DNA of 64,000 nt from Faecalibacterium langellae (lineage in GTDB: Bacteria; Bacillota; Clostridia; Oscillospirales; Ruminococcaceae). Each line of letters opens with the position of its first letter. The first letter of the stretch is position 1. This document shows, in pieces, positions 38,927 through 47,490 of the stretch. Where the stretch lies: contig NZ_NMTR01000014.1 of the NCBI RefSeq assembly GCF_002549775.1, positions 62,001 through 126,000 on the forward strand. Direction: 5' to 3'. The notes beneath the pieces are model-generated. The model saw only the letters and a list, made by a program, of their open reading frames with translations. It ran no database searches and was not told where the DNA came from. Position numbers and translations under genes: made by a program.

Positions 38927-39814
38927 ATGAACAAGACCAAAATTTCCCGCCGCAGCTTTCTGGCGGCTGCCGGTGCTGCCGGCGCATCCATCGCGCTGAC
39001 CGCCTGCGGCGGCTCTGCTTCCGGCACTGCATCTTCCGCAGCAGGTTCTGCCGCTGCTTCTTCCGAGGCTGCCGGTGAGAGCGTGGAGCTGATCGTGTTT
39101 GCAGCCGCTTCCCTCACCGAGACGCTGAATGCCATCGCCGAGACCTACTCGGCCGATCACCCGGGCGTGACCTTCCGCTTCAACTTTGATTCCTCCGGCA
39201 CCCTGAAGACCCAGATCCAGGAGGGGGCCGACTGTGATCTGTTCATCTCGGCCGGTCAGAAGCAGATGAACCAGCTGGACATCACCGCTTCCGCCGATGT
39301 GAACACCGAAGGCCTGGATCTCGTGGACAGCGATACCCGCGTGGACCTGCTGGAAAACAAGGTGGTGCTCTGCGTGCCGGAAGGCAATGATAAGGGCATC
39401 GACAGCTTTGACGACCTGGCCGAGCACCTGAAGGCGCAGGATATCCTGTTCTGCATGGGCAACAGCGATGTGCCCGTGGGCCAGTACACCCAGAAGATCC
39501 TGGCTTACTACGACCTCGACGAGGAAGCACTGGCCGCTGCCGGTGTCATCACCTACGGCTCCAACGTCAAGGAAGTCACCACCCAGATCAGCGAAGCCAG
39601 TGTGGACGCCGGTGTGGTCTACTGCACCGACGCCTACAGCGCAGGCCTGACCCCCGTGGACGAGGCCACCAAGGAGATGTGCGGCCAGGTCATCTACCCC
39701 GCCGCTGTGTTGAAGAACGCCCCCAACGCAGACGCCGCCAAGGCCTTCCTCGCTTACCTGCAGTCCACCGAGGCCGCCAACGTGTTCGCCAAGGTCGGCT
39801 TCACCGCAGTGTAA
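38927..39814 (+). CDS. modA: Molybdate ABC transporter substrate-binding lipoprotein ModA
   Basis: A 295-residue surface lipoprotein that captures molybdate or tungstate. A twin-arginine signal SRRSFLA (residues 7-13) is combined with a lipobox LTAC at Cys27, so it should be exported folded by TatABC and lipidated. VFAAASLTETLNAIAE and FDSSGTLKTQIQEGADCDLFIS are the ModA motifs. AGGAGAG lies 7 nt before the ATG. First of modA-modB-modC. Confidence 0.95.
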   Translation: MNKTKISRRSFLAAAGAAGASIALTACGGSASGTASSAAGSAAASSEAAGESVELIVFAAASLTETLNAIAETYSADHPGVTFRFNFDSSGTLKTQIQEGADCDLFISAGQKQMNQLDITASADVNTEGLDLVDSDTRVDLLENKVVLCVPEGNDKGIDSFDDLAEHLKAQDILFCMGNSDVPVGQYTQKILAYYDLDEEALAAAGVITYGSNVKEVTTQISEASVDAGVVYCTDAYSAGLTPVDEATKEMCGQVIYPAAVLKNAPNADAAKAFLAYLQSTEAANVFAKVGFTAV

Positions 39815-39819
39815 GGCCT

Positions 39820-40491
39820 ATGGACTGGTATCCCTTATGGAACAGCCTGCGCATCGCCCTCATCAGCTGCGCAGCGGTGTTCTTCCTCGGCATTTTTGCC
39901 GCCTACTATATCGCAAAGCTTCCCCGCACCGTGAAAGGCGTGCTGGATGTGATCCTCACCCTGCCCATGGTGCTGCCGCCCACGGTGGTGGGCTACTTTC
40001 TGCTGCTGCTGTTCGGGGCAAAGCGGCCGCTGGGCATCTTTTTCATGGAGCATTTCGGCGTCAAGCTGGTCATGAACTGGTACAGCGCCATCTTTGCGTC
40101 CATCGTGGTGGCCTTCCCGCTCATGTACCGCACGGCCCGGGGCGCGTTTGAGAGCTTTGACGAAACGCTGGCCTGGTCGGCCCAGACGCTGGGGCAGTCG
40201 GGGGCGTGGATCTTCTGGCGGGTGCGGATGCCGTACTGCCGCCAGGGCATCCTGGCCGGGACGGTGCTGGCCTTTGCCCGGGCGCTGGGCGAATACGGTG
40301 CCACCAGCATGATCGCGGGCTACACCCCCGGCAAAACGGCTACCATCGCCACCACCGTGTACCAGCTCTGGCGCACCAACGACGAAGCCGGGGCCATGCG
40401 CTGGGTGCTGGTGGATATCGTCATCTCCGCCGTGGTGCTGCTGGCCGTGAACCTGCTGGAGAAAAAACAGAAAGCGGGGGGCCGCGCATGA
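39820..40491 (+). CDS. modB: Molybdate ABC transporter permease ModB
   Basis: A 223-residue permease with five to six membrane spans. LTLPMVLPPTVVGYFLLLLFG and the coupling loop ARALGEYGATSMIAG are typical of ModB. The start at 39820 is 5 nt after modA and gives the normal length. It overlaps modC by 4 nt (ATGA). Confidence 0.94.
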   Translation: MDWYPLWNSLRIALISCAAVFFLGIFAAYYIAKLPRTVKGVLDVILTLPMVLPPTVVGYFLLLLFGAKRPLGIFFMEHFGVKLVMNWYSAIFASIVVAFPLMYRTARGAFESFDETLAWSAQTLGQSGAWIFWRVRMPYCRQGILAGTVLAFARALGEYGATSMIAGYTPGKTATIATTVYQLWRTNDEAGAMRWVLVDIVISAVVLLAVNLLEKKQKAGGRA

Positions 40492-41552
40492 GCCTGGAAG
40501 TGAACATTGAAAAGAAGCTGAACGGCTTCACCCTGCGTTCGGAGTTTACCGCAGGCGACACCGCCACGGCCCTGCTGGGCGCGTCCGGCTGCGGCAAAAG
40601 CATGACATTGCGCTGCATCGCGGGCATCGTGAAGCCGGACATGGGCCGCATCGTGCTGGACGGCCGGGTGCTGTTCGACAGCGAACAGCACATCGATCTG
40701 CCGCCCCAGCAGCGCGGCGTCGGCCTTTTGTTCCAGAACTACGCGCTGTTCCCCAACATGACCGTGGAGCAGAACATCCTCTGCGGCCTGAAAGCCGAAA
40801 AAGACAAAGCCGCCCGCAAGGCCCGCTGCGAAGAAATGCTGCGCGCCATGCGGCTGGAAGAACTGGCCAGCCGCCGCCCGGCGGAGCTTTCCGGCGGGCA
40901 GCAGCAGCGCACCGCGCTGGCCCGCATCCTGGTGGGCAAGCCGAAGATCCTGATGCTGGATGAGCCCTTCAGCGCGCTGGACAGCTACCTGCGCGAGGAA
41001 GTGGAAGGTGAAGTGGGGGCACTGCTGGCCGGTTTTTCCGGCACGGCACTGCTCGTCACCCACAACCGGGACGAGGCCTACCGCCTGTGCCCGGAGATGA
41101 TCGTGATGGACGGCGGCCGGGTGCTGCGTGCCGGTGCCACCAAAGCGGTGTTTGCGGACCCGCAGAGCACCACCGCCGCCCGGCTGACCGGGTGCAAGAA
41201 CATCCTGCCCTGCACCCGGGTGGACGAGCACACGGTGCAGCTGACCGGGTGGAATGCGCCGCTGCACCTTGCCGCCCGGGTGCCCGAGGGCTGTACCGCC
41301 GTGGGCATCCGCGCCCACGACTTTGCGCCCTGTGCGCCGGGCGCACCGAACGCCCTGCCCGTGCAGCGCCTTTCCACCAGCGAGAACCCCTTTGACTGGA
41401 ACGTGATCTTTGCGGCCCCCGACGGCACCACCCGCCTGTGGTGGAAGGTGAGCAAGGCAAACCTTGATGCTGCCGCTCCGGCCGCACCGCAGTGCCTTGC
41501 CGCTGCGCCGGAGAGCATCATGCCGCTTGTGGACAGCAGGCCCGCGCGCTGA
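40488..41552 (+). CDS. modC: Molybdate ABC transporter ATP-binding protein ModC
   Basis: A 354-residue ATPase. Walker A GASGCGKS, signature LSGGQQQR, Walker B ILMLDEPFSALD and the switch His (VTHNRDEAYR) are all present. A C-terminal domain of the TOBE/MOP type (residues about 235-354) may sense oxyanion. The start at 40488 overlaps the modB stop; upstream extensions are in the modB frame shadow. A two-way terminator follows. Confidence 0.94.
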   Translation: MSLEVNIEKKLNGFTLRSEFTAGDTATALLGASGCGKSMTLRCIAGIVKPDMGRIVLDGRVLFDSEQHIDLPPQQRGVGLLFQNYALFPNMTVEQNILCGLKAEKDKAARKARCEEMLRAMRLEELASRRPAELSGGQQQRTALARILVGKPKILMLDEPFSALDSYLREEVEGEVGALLAGFSGTALLVTHNRDEAYRLCPEMIVMDGGRVLRAGATKAVFADPQSTTAARLTGCKNILPCTRVDEHTVQLTGWNAPLHLAARVPEGCTAVGIRAHDFAPCAPGAPNALPVQRLSTSENPFDWNVIFAAPDGTTRLWWKVSKANLDAAAPAAPQCLAAAPESIMPLVDSRPAR

Positions 41553-41570
41553 TGCGATAAAAAACAAAAG

Positions 41571-41616
41571 AACTCCCCGGAAGCGTGTCCAAAACACACT
41601 TCCGGGGAGTTTTTTG
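41571..41616. terminator. Bidirectional terminator between modC and the histidine kinase gene
   Basis: AACTCCCCGGAAGCGTGT / ACACACTTCCGGGGAGTT with T runs on both strands; the two genes converge here. Confidence 0.88.
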
Positions 41617-41626
41617 CTGCAATGGG

Positions 41627-42958
41627 TCAGAGCGGGAAATACAGCGTCAGGCAGAAGCTGCCGCCGCTTTCGCTGCGGCGGACGCGGCCGTGCATCTGGG
41701 CCATCATGGCCTCCACATTTTTCAGCCCCACGCCGTGGGAGTCGCCCTGCGGGGTGGCACGCACTGCGTTGGAAAGGCGCACGCACAGGCTGTCTCCCTC
41801 CCGGGTGATGCCGAACCGGACGGGCTGGGCTGGGTCGGCGTATTTCTGCAGGTTGGACACCAGATTGTCCGCGATGCGGCACAGCGCGTCCACGTCCAGC
41901 TGCAGGGTGCACGCGGGGCAGTCGGCTTCCGGGTACTGCACCTGCCAGCCCTGTTCTTCCAGCAGGGAAAGCTTTTCGGCGAACACCTGCAAAAACACTT
42001 CCGGCGCGTCCAGCGCTTCCAGCCGGGGCTCCCGGCGGGATGCTTCGCCGCTGGCGATGCGGAACAACCCGTTGCTCAGCTCAATGACGCTCTGGCAGCT
42101 GCGCACGCACTTGTTCAGATAGTCGTCGTGCTGCTGCGGGGTCTGGTAGCGGTGCTCGGCCAGCAGCTCCAGATAGCCCAGCTGGGCGGTCAGCGGGGTG
42201 CGCAGGTCGTGGGAGAGGGAAGTGACCAGCTCATACCGCTGCTGCTGGGCCTGCTGCACCTGCTCCATCTGCTGTTTGAGCGAGGCGCTCATCTCGTTCA
42301 GGCTCTGGGCCATCTGGGCCAGCTCGTCGGTGCCGCGCACCGGGACCTTGTAATCCAGCTGGCCGCCTTCCAGCACCCGGATGCTCTGTTCCAGCGTTTC
42401 CATGTAGTTCAGCTTTTTCCACACGGCCCACAGCACGATGCCGATGCCCAGCACGAGGCACAGCCAGAACTCGGCGGTGCGCACGGCTTCGTCCACCGCA
42501 AAGTCAAAGTAGCCGTAGGCATACAGGGTGGCGCTGCCGTCGGAAAATTCCAGCGGGTAGGTGCGCAGGTAGGCGCTCTCGTCCAGCGTTTTGGAGGCCT
42601 GACTGTAGGTGCGGTAATACTCCACGTTGTTCAGCGCGGAATCGTAGATGACCACGCCGTCCTTCTCCACCCGCAGGATGCAGCCGCCGGGCTGGTCGCC
42701 GTGCGAGTACCAGTCGGTGATGCGCCGCACCTGCCGGCTGCTGATGCCGCTTTCGGCTACATTCTGCTGGATGAGGGTGCCCACGGCGTCGGTCTTGTTC
42801 TGCAGAAAATCAGAGTTCGTGTAAAAGCTCTGCAGCACCACCCGCGAGACCGGCTGCAGGCCGGTGTACAGCAGAATGGAGACGGTGACCGCCAGCAGGA
42901 TGGTGCGCAGCAGCTCGCCCCGCAGGCCGTGCCAGAGCTTTTCCCAGAAATCAGCCAA
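41627..42958 (-). CDS. Sensor histidine kinase
   Basis: A 443-residue membrane kinase. Two spans (about 17-35 and 150-172) flank an external sensor of some 115 residues; HAMP (VPVRGTDELAQMAQSLNEM), the H-box SLSHDLRTPLT, and the N, G1 and G2 boxes (NLVSNLQKYA, GVGLKNVEAMM, GGSFCLTLYF) follow. The start is TTG at 42958, inside the regulator gene's last codons, with AAGGGG 7 nt ahead. It overlaps the regulator by 8 nt. The signal is unknown; the divergent flavoprotein gene is the likely target. Confidence 0.9.
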   Translation of the reverse strand: MADFWEKLWHGLRGELLRTILLAVTVSILLYTGLQPVSRVVLQSFYTNSDFLQNKTDAVGTLIQQNVAESGISSRQVRRITDWYSHGDQPGGCILRVEKDGVVIYDSALNNVEYYRTYSQASKTLDESAYLRTYPLEFSDGSATLYAYGYFDFAVDEAVRTAEFWLCLVLGIGIVLWAVWKKLNYMETLEQSIRVLEGGQLDYKVPVRGTDELAQMAQSLNEMSASLKQQMEQVQQAQQQRYELVTSLSHDLRTPLTAQLGYLELLAEHRYQTPQQHDDYLNKCVRSCQSVIELSNGLFRIASGEASRREPRLEALDAPEVFLQVFAEKLSLLEEQGWQVQYPEADCPACTLQLDVDALCRIADNLVSNLQKYADPAQPVRFGITREGDSLCVRLSNAVRATPQGDSHGVGLKNVEAMMAQMHGRVRRSESGGSFCLTLYFPL

Positions 42959-43646
42959 AGCGATACCCCTTTCCCCAGACGGTCTGGATGAGCTTGGGGT
43001 TCTGGGGGTCATCCTCCAGCTTGACCCGCAGCTTGCGGATGTGCACCATCACGGTGCCGTTGGAGGAGTAGAGATACGGCTCGTTCCACACGCTCTCGTA
43101 CAGGTTCTGGGCCGAGAAGATGCGCCCCGCGTGGGAGGCCATGAGCAGCAGCATCTGGTATTCCAGCTCCGGCAGGTCGATGGGCTGGCCGTTCTTTTCT
43201 ACCTCATTATAAGTGCGGTTGATGCGCAGCGGCCCGCGCACCAGCCATTCGTCCTCCTCAGGTTCGCTCTTGCCCTGATACACCCGGTAGCGCCGCAGCA
43301 GGCTCTTGACCCGGGCGGTGAGCTGCGCGTGGGAGAAGGGCTTGGGCAGGTAGTCGTCGGCACCCACCCGCAGGCCGAGAGAGATGTCCTCGTCCTGCCC
43401 TTTGGCCGTGAGGAACAGCACCGGCACGTTGCTCTGCTTGCGAATGGCCTCGCACACCCGGATGCCGGAGATGCCGGGCATCATGATATCCAGTATGACG
43501 AGGTCCAGCTCCGGGCTGAGCAGCTGCAAAGCCTGCTCGCCGCTGGAAGCCAGCGTGACGGCGTAGCCCTCGCTGGTGAGCAGGATCTCCAGCAGTTCCC
43601 GGATATCCGCATTGTCGTCCACGACAAGGATCTTGTATTGTGTCAT
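42951..43646 (-). CDS. OmpR/PhoB-family response regulator
   Basis: A 231-residue regulator. The receiver has D53 (LVILDIMMPG) with acidic D10/D11 and the Lys of TAKGQDE; the winged-helix DNA-binding domain (residues about 130-231) ends in the typical TVWGKGYRFG. The start at 43646 (MTQYKIL) has GGAGCGGAG ahead; the frame further upstream is not needed. It precedes and overlaps the kinase gene. It is divergent from the exported flavoprotein gene, whose promoter region carries direct TTAAGAA repeats. Confidence 0.93.
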   Translation of the reverse strand: MTQYKILVVDDNADIRELLEILLTSEGYAVTLASSGEQALQLLSPELDLVILDIMMPGISGIRVCEAIRKQSNVPVLFLTAKGQDEDISLGLRVGADDYLPKPFSHAQLTARVKSLLRRYRVYQGKSEPEEDEWLVRGPLRINRTYNEVEKNGQPIDLPELEYQMLLLMASHAGRIFSAQNLYESVWNEPYLYSSNGTVMVHIRKLRVKLEDDPQNPKLIQTVWGKGYRFG

Positions 43647-43717
43647 TGTTCTGCTCCGCTCCAAAAATTACTTTTCAAGGTCTATTTTACAGCCATTTGC
43701 CGGTTTGGCAAAGAAAA

Positions 43718-43771
43718 TTAAGAATCGTTAAGAAATAGACATGCCGGTTGTTAAGACTTTATCATTATACT
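43718..43771 (+). promoter_or_regulatory. Direct repeats and promoter for the exported flavoprotein
   Basis: TTAAGAA at 43718-43724 and 43728-43734 (10-nt period), and TTAAGAC at 43751-43757, then TATACT at 43766-43771 with no good -35. The arrangement fits an OmpR-type activator bound over the -35 region. Confidence 0.5.
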
Positions 43772-43843
43772 GAAAATATCGCGTGTGTGCAACACATCCG
43801 CACGAAGAAAAAAGAAGAAGAAAAACGGAAAGGGAGAAATTTC

Positions 43844-46063
43844 ATGAAAAAGATCTCGCGCAAGGGCTTTCTGAAGATCGCCGCTGCCGCCGCCATGAGC
43901 GGTGTCACCGCCGGTGCTCTGTCTGCCTGCAACTCCTCCAGCTCCTCTGCTGCCGCTTCCACCGCAGCTTCCGGTGCATCTGTGTATACCGCAGGCACCT
44001 ACACTGCCACCGCAAAGGGCATGAACGACGTCACCGTCACCATGACCTTCTCCGAGACCGCCATCACCGAGGTCAAGGTGGACACCGCCAACGAGACCCT
44101 CGAGCTGGCTGTCAACTCTGCCGAGGACTTCCAGACCATGCTGATGGATGCCCAGAGCGCTGAGATCGACGGCGTGTCCGGTGCAACCGTCACCTCCAAT
44201 GCCGTCAAGGAAGCCGCTGCAAACTGCATCCAGCAGGCCATCGGCCTGACCGGCGGCGACGCTGCGGACAACAGCGCCGATTACGGCGATGATCCCCGCG
44301 GCGAAGCACGCGCTGCTGCCAAGGCAGATGGCCGTGTGTTCGGTTACTCCGGCCCCGGCGACTGGCTGGGCGAAGCTCCCGCCTTCGACAGCGTGGACAG
44401 CGAAGTGGACTGCGACGTGTGCGTCGTGGGTCTGGGCCACGCAGGCGTGGCTGCTGTTCTGGGCGCTGCCGAGAAGGGTGCCAAGGTCGTGGGCATCGAG
44501 TCCCAGACCCAGGACAACTTTGCATGGTACGGCGAGGACATCGGTGCATGGAACTCCCAGTTTGCACAGGATGCCGGCATCCCGGCCTGGGATCTGGGCC
44601 AGATCACCGACGAGTTCGTTACCCGCAGCGGCGGCCGTGCCGACCCGGGCATCGTCAGCCTGTATGTGCAGCACTCCGGTGAGACCCTGGACCACATGCT
44701 GGACGTCTGCAAGGAGATGGGCGTGGACGAGCGCGTTTACACCTACGACAACACCGAGGACGGCTGGACCATCATCCACCTGAACGCGGATTACGATAAG
44801 ATCGCAGCCGGCAACAACATCTACGACTGCCTGGATAAGACCAACTACCCCCGCAAGCCCGGCACCCGCACCTGGCCCGCAACCATCCAGTTCATGGGCC
44901 CCTACAGCGCAGAGCCGGTGGACGGCGTGGCTGCCAACAGCGTGCTGAAGTATGTGCAGCAGGCTCAGCTGGACAAGGCTGTGCAGGACTACGGCGCTGA
45001 GCTGTACTACGGCACTGCCGCTCAGGTCCTGGTGCAGAACGACAACGGCGACGTGGTGGGCGTCATCGCAAAGGACGCCGACGGCAAGATCGTCAAGTAC
45101 AACACCAAGATGGGCGTTGTGATGTGCGGCGGCGACTACGCCGGCAACGCAGACATGTGCTGGGCCCTGATGAACGAGTACATGGAGCGCAACGAGCGTG
45201 AGGGCGGCCTGAAGAAGGACTTCTTCTCCTTCATGGGCGGCCGCGACGGCTCCAGCCTGAAGATGATGTGCTGGGCAGGCGGCATGATCGAGCCGGCTCC
45301 CCGCGGCACCATGATCCTGGGCGGCGGCATCAACTCCACCCCCTGGGGTGCCAACAGCATGCTGTGGCTGAACAGCGACGGCAAGCGCTTCTGCAACGAG
45401 GGCAACGTGACCGGTGCTTCCACCGCCACCGCCCGCCAGAAGAACGAGACCGGCTGGCTGGTCACCGATAAGAACTTCATGCAGAGCATCTGCGCCTGCG
45501 GCATCGAGCACTCCGGCCCCAACGCCGGCCGTCCGCAGTACTATCAGGACCTGATCGACGACATGGAGGCTCTGCCCTGCTCCAGCGAGGAGCAGTCCAT
45601 CCGCAGCTGCTTCGTGGCCGAGCGCATGATGTCCAAGATCTACAAGTGCGATACCCTGGAAGAACTGGCCAAGGCAATGGGCGTGCCCGATGATAAGATG
45701 GACACCTTTATGGCAAGCATCGAGGAGTACAACGCCATGTGCGATGCCGGCAAGGACGACAAGTTCGGCAAGGATGCCAGCGCCCTGATCCCCATCCGTG
45801 AGGCTCCCTTCTACGGCTGCGCACAGACCCTGGGCAACCGCAGCGCAAGCCCCAGCATGGTGACCATGAACGGCATGATGACCGACCTGAACCTGAACGT
45901 TCTGGACGTGGACTATGCTCCCATCAAGGGCCTGTACGCCGCAGGCAACAGCCTGGGCGGCCGTTACGGCACCGGCTACAGCACCCCCTGCGCAGGCAAC
46001 TCCATCGGTATGGCTGTCACCCACGGCCGTCTGGCTGGTCAGTTCTGCGTGGACAACGCCTGA
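43844..46063 (+). CDS. Exported FMN- and FAD-binding reductase (fumarate/urocanate reductase-like)
   Basis: A 739-residue lipoprotein. The signal has a near-Tat motif SRKGFLK (residues 5-11) and a lipobox LSAC with Cys29. An FMN-binding domain (about 45-130) has DGVSGATVTS at 109-118, the motif where ApbE attaches FMN covalently. The FAD_binding_2 domain starts with CVVGLGHAGVAA and ends with the RYGTGYSTPCAGNSIG region. Family members reduce fumarate, urocanate, cinnamate and similar acceptors outside the cell. The substrate here is unknown. Strong codon bias suggests high expression. The divergent two-component system probably controls it. Confidence 0.88.
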   Translation: MKKISRKGFLKIAAAAAMSGVTAGALSACNSSSSSAAASTAASGASVYTAGTYTATAKGMNDVTVTMTFSETAITEVKVDTANETLELAVNSAEDFQTMLMDAQSAEIDGVSGATVTSNAVKEAAANCIQQAIGLTGGDAADNSADYGDDPRGEARAAAKADGRVFGYSGPGDWLGEAPAFDSVDSEVDCDVCVVGLGHAGVAAVLGAAEKGAKVVGIESQTQDNFAWYGEDIGAWNSQFAQDAGIPAWDLGQITDEFVTRSGGRADPGIVSLYVQHSGETLDHMLDVCKEMGVDERVYTYDNTEDGWTIIHLNADYDKIAAGNNIYDCLDKTNYPRKPGTRTWPATIQFMGPYSAEPVDGVAANSVLKYVQQAQLDKAVQDYGAELYYGTAAQVLVQNDNGDVVGVIAKDADGKIVKYNTKMGVVMCGGDYAGNADMCWALMNEYMERNEREGGLKKDFFSFMGGRDGSSLKMMCWAGGMIEPAPRGTMILGGGINSTPWGANSMLWLNSDGKRFCNEGNVTGASTATARQKNETGWLVTDKNFMQSICACGIEHSGPNAGRPQYYQDLIDDMEALPCSSEEQSIRSCFVAERMMSKIYKCDTLEELAKAMGVPDDKMDTFMASIEEYNAMCDAGKDDKFGKDASALIPIREAPFYGCAQTLGNRSASPSMVTMNGMMTDLNLNVLDVDYAPIKGLYAAGNSLGGRYGTGYSTPCAGNSIGMAVTHGRLAGQFCVDNA

Positions 46064-46087
46064 TCTTTCTGTTAGAATAAATTGAAC

Positions 46088-46127
46088 AAGCGGCTGCTGT
46101 ACAGACCACTGCGCAGCAGCCGCTTTT
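46088..46127 (+). terminator. Terminator after the flavoprotein gene
   Basis: AAGCGGCTGCTG / CAGCAGCCGCTT stem with short T run; it overlaps the leader of the next gene. Confidence 0.75.
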
Positions 46128-46160
46128 GCGTGAAACAACATCCGCCGAGGAGGGCTGGAT

Positions 46161-47417
46161 ATGGAGAGCAACAAGCTGTTGAAGGATCTTTTCCTGACCG
46201 TGCGCAACGATTATGCCGGTTGGGAGGCAAAGCAGGCGCGGCACAACCCCTCGCCCTTTGTCACCATGCTGGGCCAGGCCTACTACGACCGGCGGATGTC
46301 CTCGCTGCTGGTGCTGCAGGCCGTGAGCCAGTACTGCGCCGGAATGCGGGACCGCAACCTGAAATTTGAACTGATCGCCGAGGGCTATGTGCCCTTCTCC
46401 CGTGGCTTTTCGGTGCGCCGGTGCGCAAAGGGTATGTTCGTGGACGCTGTGACGCAGGAAGCGCGCCTGCGCCCAGGTGACGAAGTGCTGGCCATCAACC
46501 GCACCGCGCCGGAGCGCATCGTGAAGAACCTGCCCAACCCCCTGCTGGCCGCTGACGAGCCGGAGCGGGAGCAGTGGAACGGCTACCTGAAGCTGGCCCG
46601 GGACATTACCGTGCGCCACGCCGACGGCACCGAGGAAATGCTGGAGCTGGCCCGGTATCCGGTGGACACCGACGCCGCCCCGGCGCTGCGGAAGCTGCCC
46701 GGCGGCGCACTGCTGCTGGACCCCGGCAGCATGAACGACGCCGAAGCGCTGGAAGCCTTCGTGGAAGCCCACCGGGCCGTGCTGGATGGCTGCAGCCGTC
46801 TGGTGCTGGACCTGCGTGCTGCGGCGGGCGACGACGAGGAAGCCCTGCTGCCGCTGCTGCCCTACATCGTGAAGGCGGACTGCACGGCTGCGGAAGCCTT
46901 CGGCGACCGGCGCATCCGCACCAACTACACCAAAGTGAACTGCACCCGGCTTATCCGGATGCTGACGCCCTACCTTGTGGACGAGGACCCGGCACTGCGG
47001 CAGATGGCCCAGCAGCTGACGGCCTATTACCGCGACCAGAGCGGCAAGGGCTGGGTGGACGAGGTGGAGGAGCTGCCCGTCCCCGCCGAGACGCCCATCC
47101 AGCGCCGGGGCCCCGAGAAGGTGGTGGTGCTCACCGACACCTGGTGTGAGCAGGAGGCCGAGCGCTTCGTCCAGCTGGCAAAGCAGCAGGGCAGGGCCGT
47201 TCTGCTGGGCCGCCCCACCATGGGCACGCTGGACTACACGAACCCGGTGATGGTGGAGTATGACGAGTTCATCTTCACTTACCCCATCAGCCGCACCGCG
47301 GCTTCGCTGGAAGGCGAAGGCGTGGACGAGCGCGGTGTGCAGCCGGACGTCCTTGTGCCCTGGACGCCGGAGGAATGCACCGCTGACCTGCTGGCCCAGA
47401 AAGTACTGACCCTGTAA
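46161..47417 (+). CDS. S41 peptidase-like protein with a degenerate active site
   Basis: A 418-residue protein lacking a signal peptide or membrane span. A PDZ-like part (GMFVDAVTQEARLRPGDEVLAIN, about 90-115) and an S41 core are seen: LLLDPGSMNDAEALEAF, VLDLRAAAGD and VVVLTDTWCEQEAERFV. In active tail-specific proteases the last motif has the catalytic Ser where this has W-C-E, and the later TxGK lysine is Thr (GRPTMGTLDY). So catalysis by the usual Ser-Lys pair is unlikely. It may bind peptides or substrates. Between the flavoprotein and the LytTR system. Confidence 0.7.
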   Translation: MESNKLLKDLFLTVRNDYAGWEAKQARHNPSPFVTMLGQAYYDRRMSSLLVLQAVSQYCAGMRDRNLKFELIAEGYVPFSRGFSVRRCAKGMFVDAVTQEARLRPGDEVLAINRTAPERIVKNLPNPLLAADEPEREQWNGYLKLARDITVRHADGTEEMLELARYPVDTDAAPALRKLPGGALLLDPGSMNDAEALEAFVEAHRAVLDGCSRLVLDLRAAAGDDEEALLPLLPYIVKADCTAAEAFGDRRIRTNYTKVNCTRLIRMLTPYLVDEDPALRQMAQQLTAYYRDQSGKGWVDEVEELPVPAETPIQRRGPEKVVVLTDTWCEQEAERFVQLAKQQGRAVLLGRPTMGTLDYTNPVMVEYDEFIFTYPISRTAASLEGEGVDERGVQPDVLVPWTPEECTADLLAQKVLTL

Positions 47418-47437
47418 CACTTGCCTGAAAAAACAGA

Positions 47438-47480
47438 ACGCTCCCCGTGTTTCACAAACGAAACCGGGGAGCGTTTTTTG
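47438..47480. terminator. Bidirectional terminator
   Basis: AACGCTCCCCG...CGGGGAGCGTT with inner stem GTTTC/GAAAC and T run; lies between two converging genes. Confidence 0.87.
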
Positions 47481-47490
47481 CTTGCTGTGG

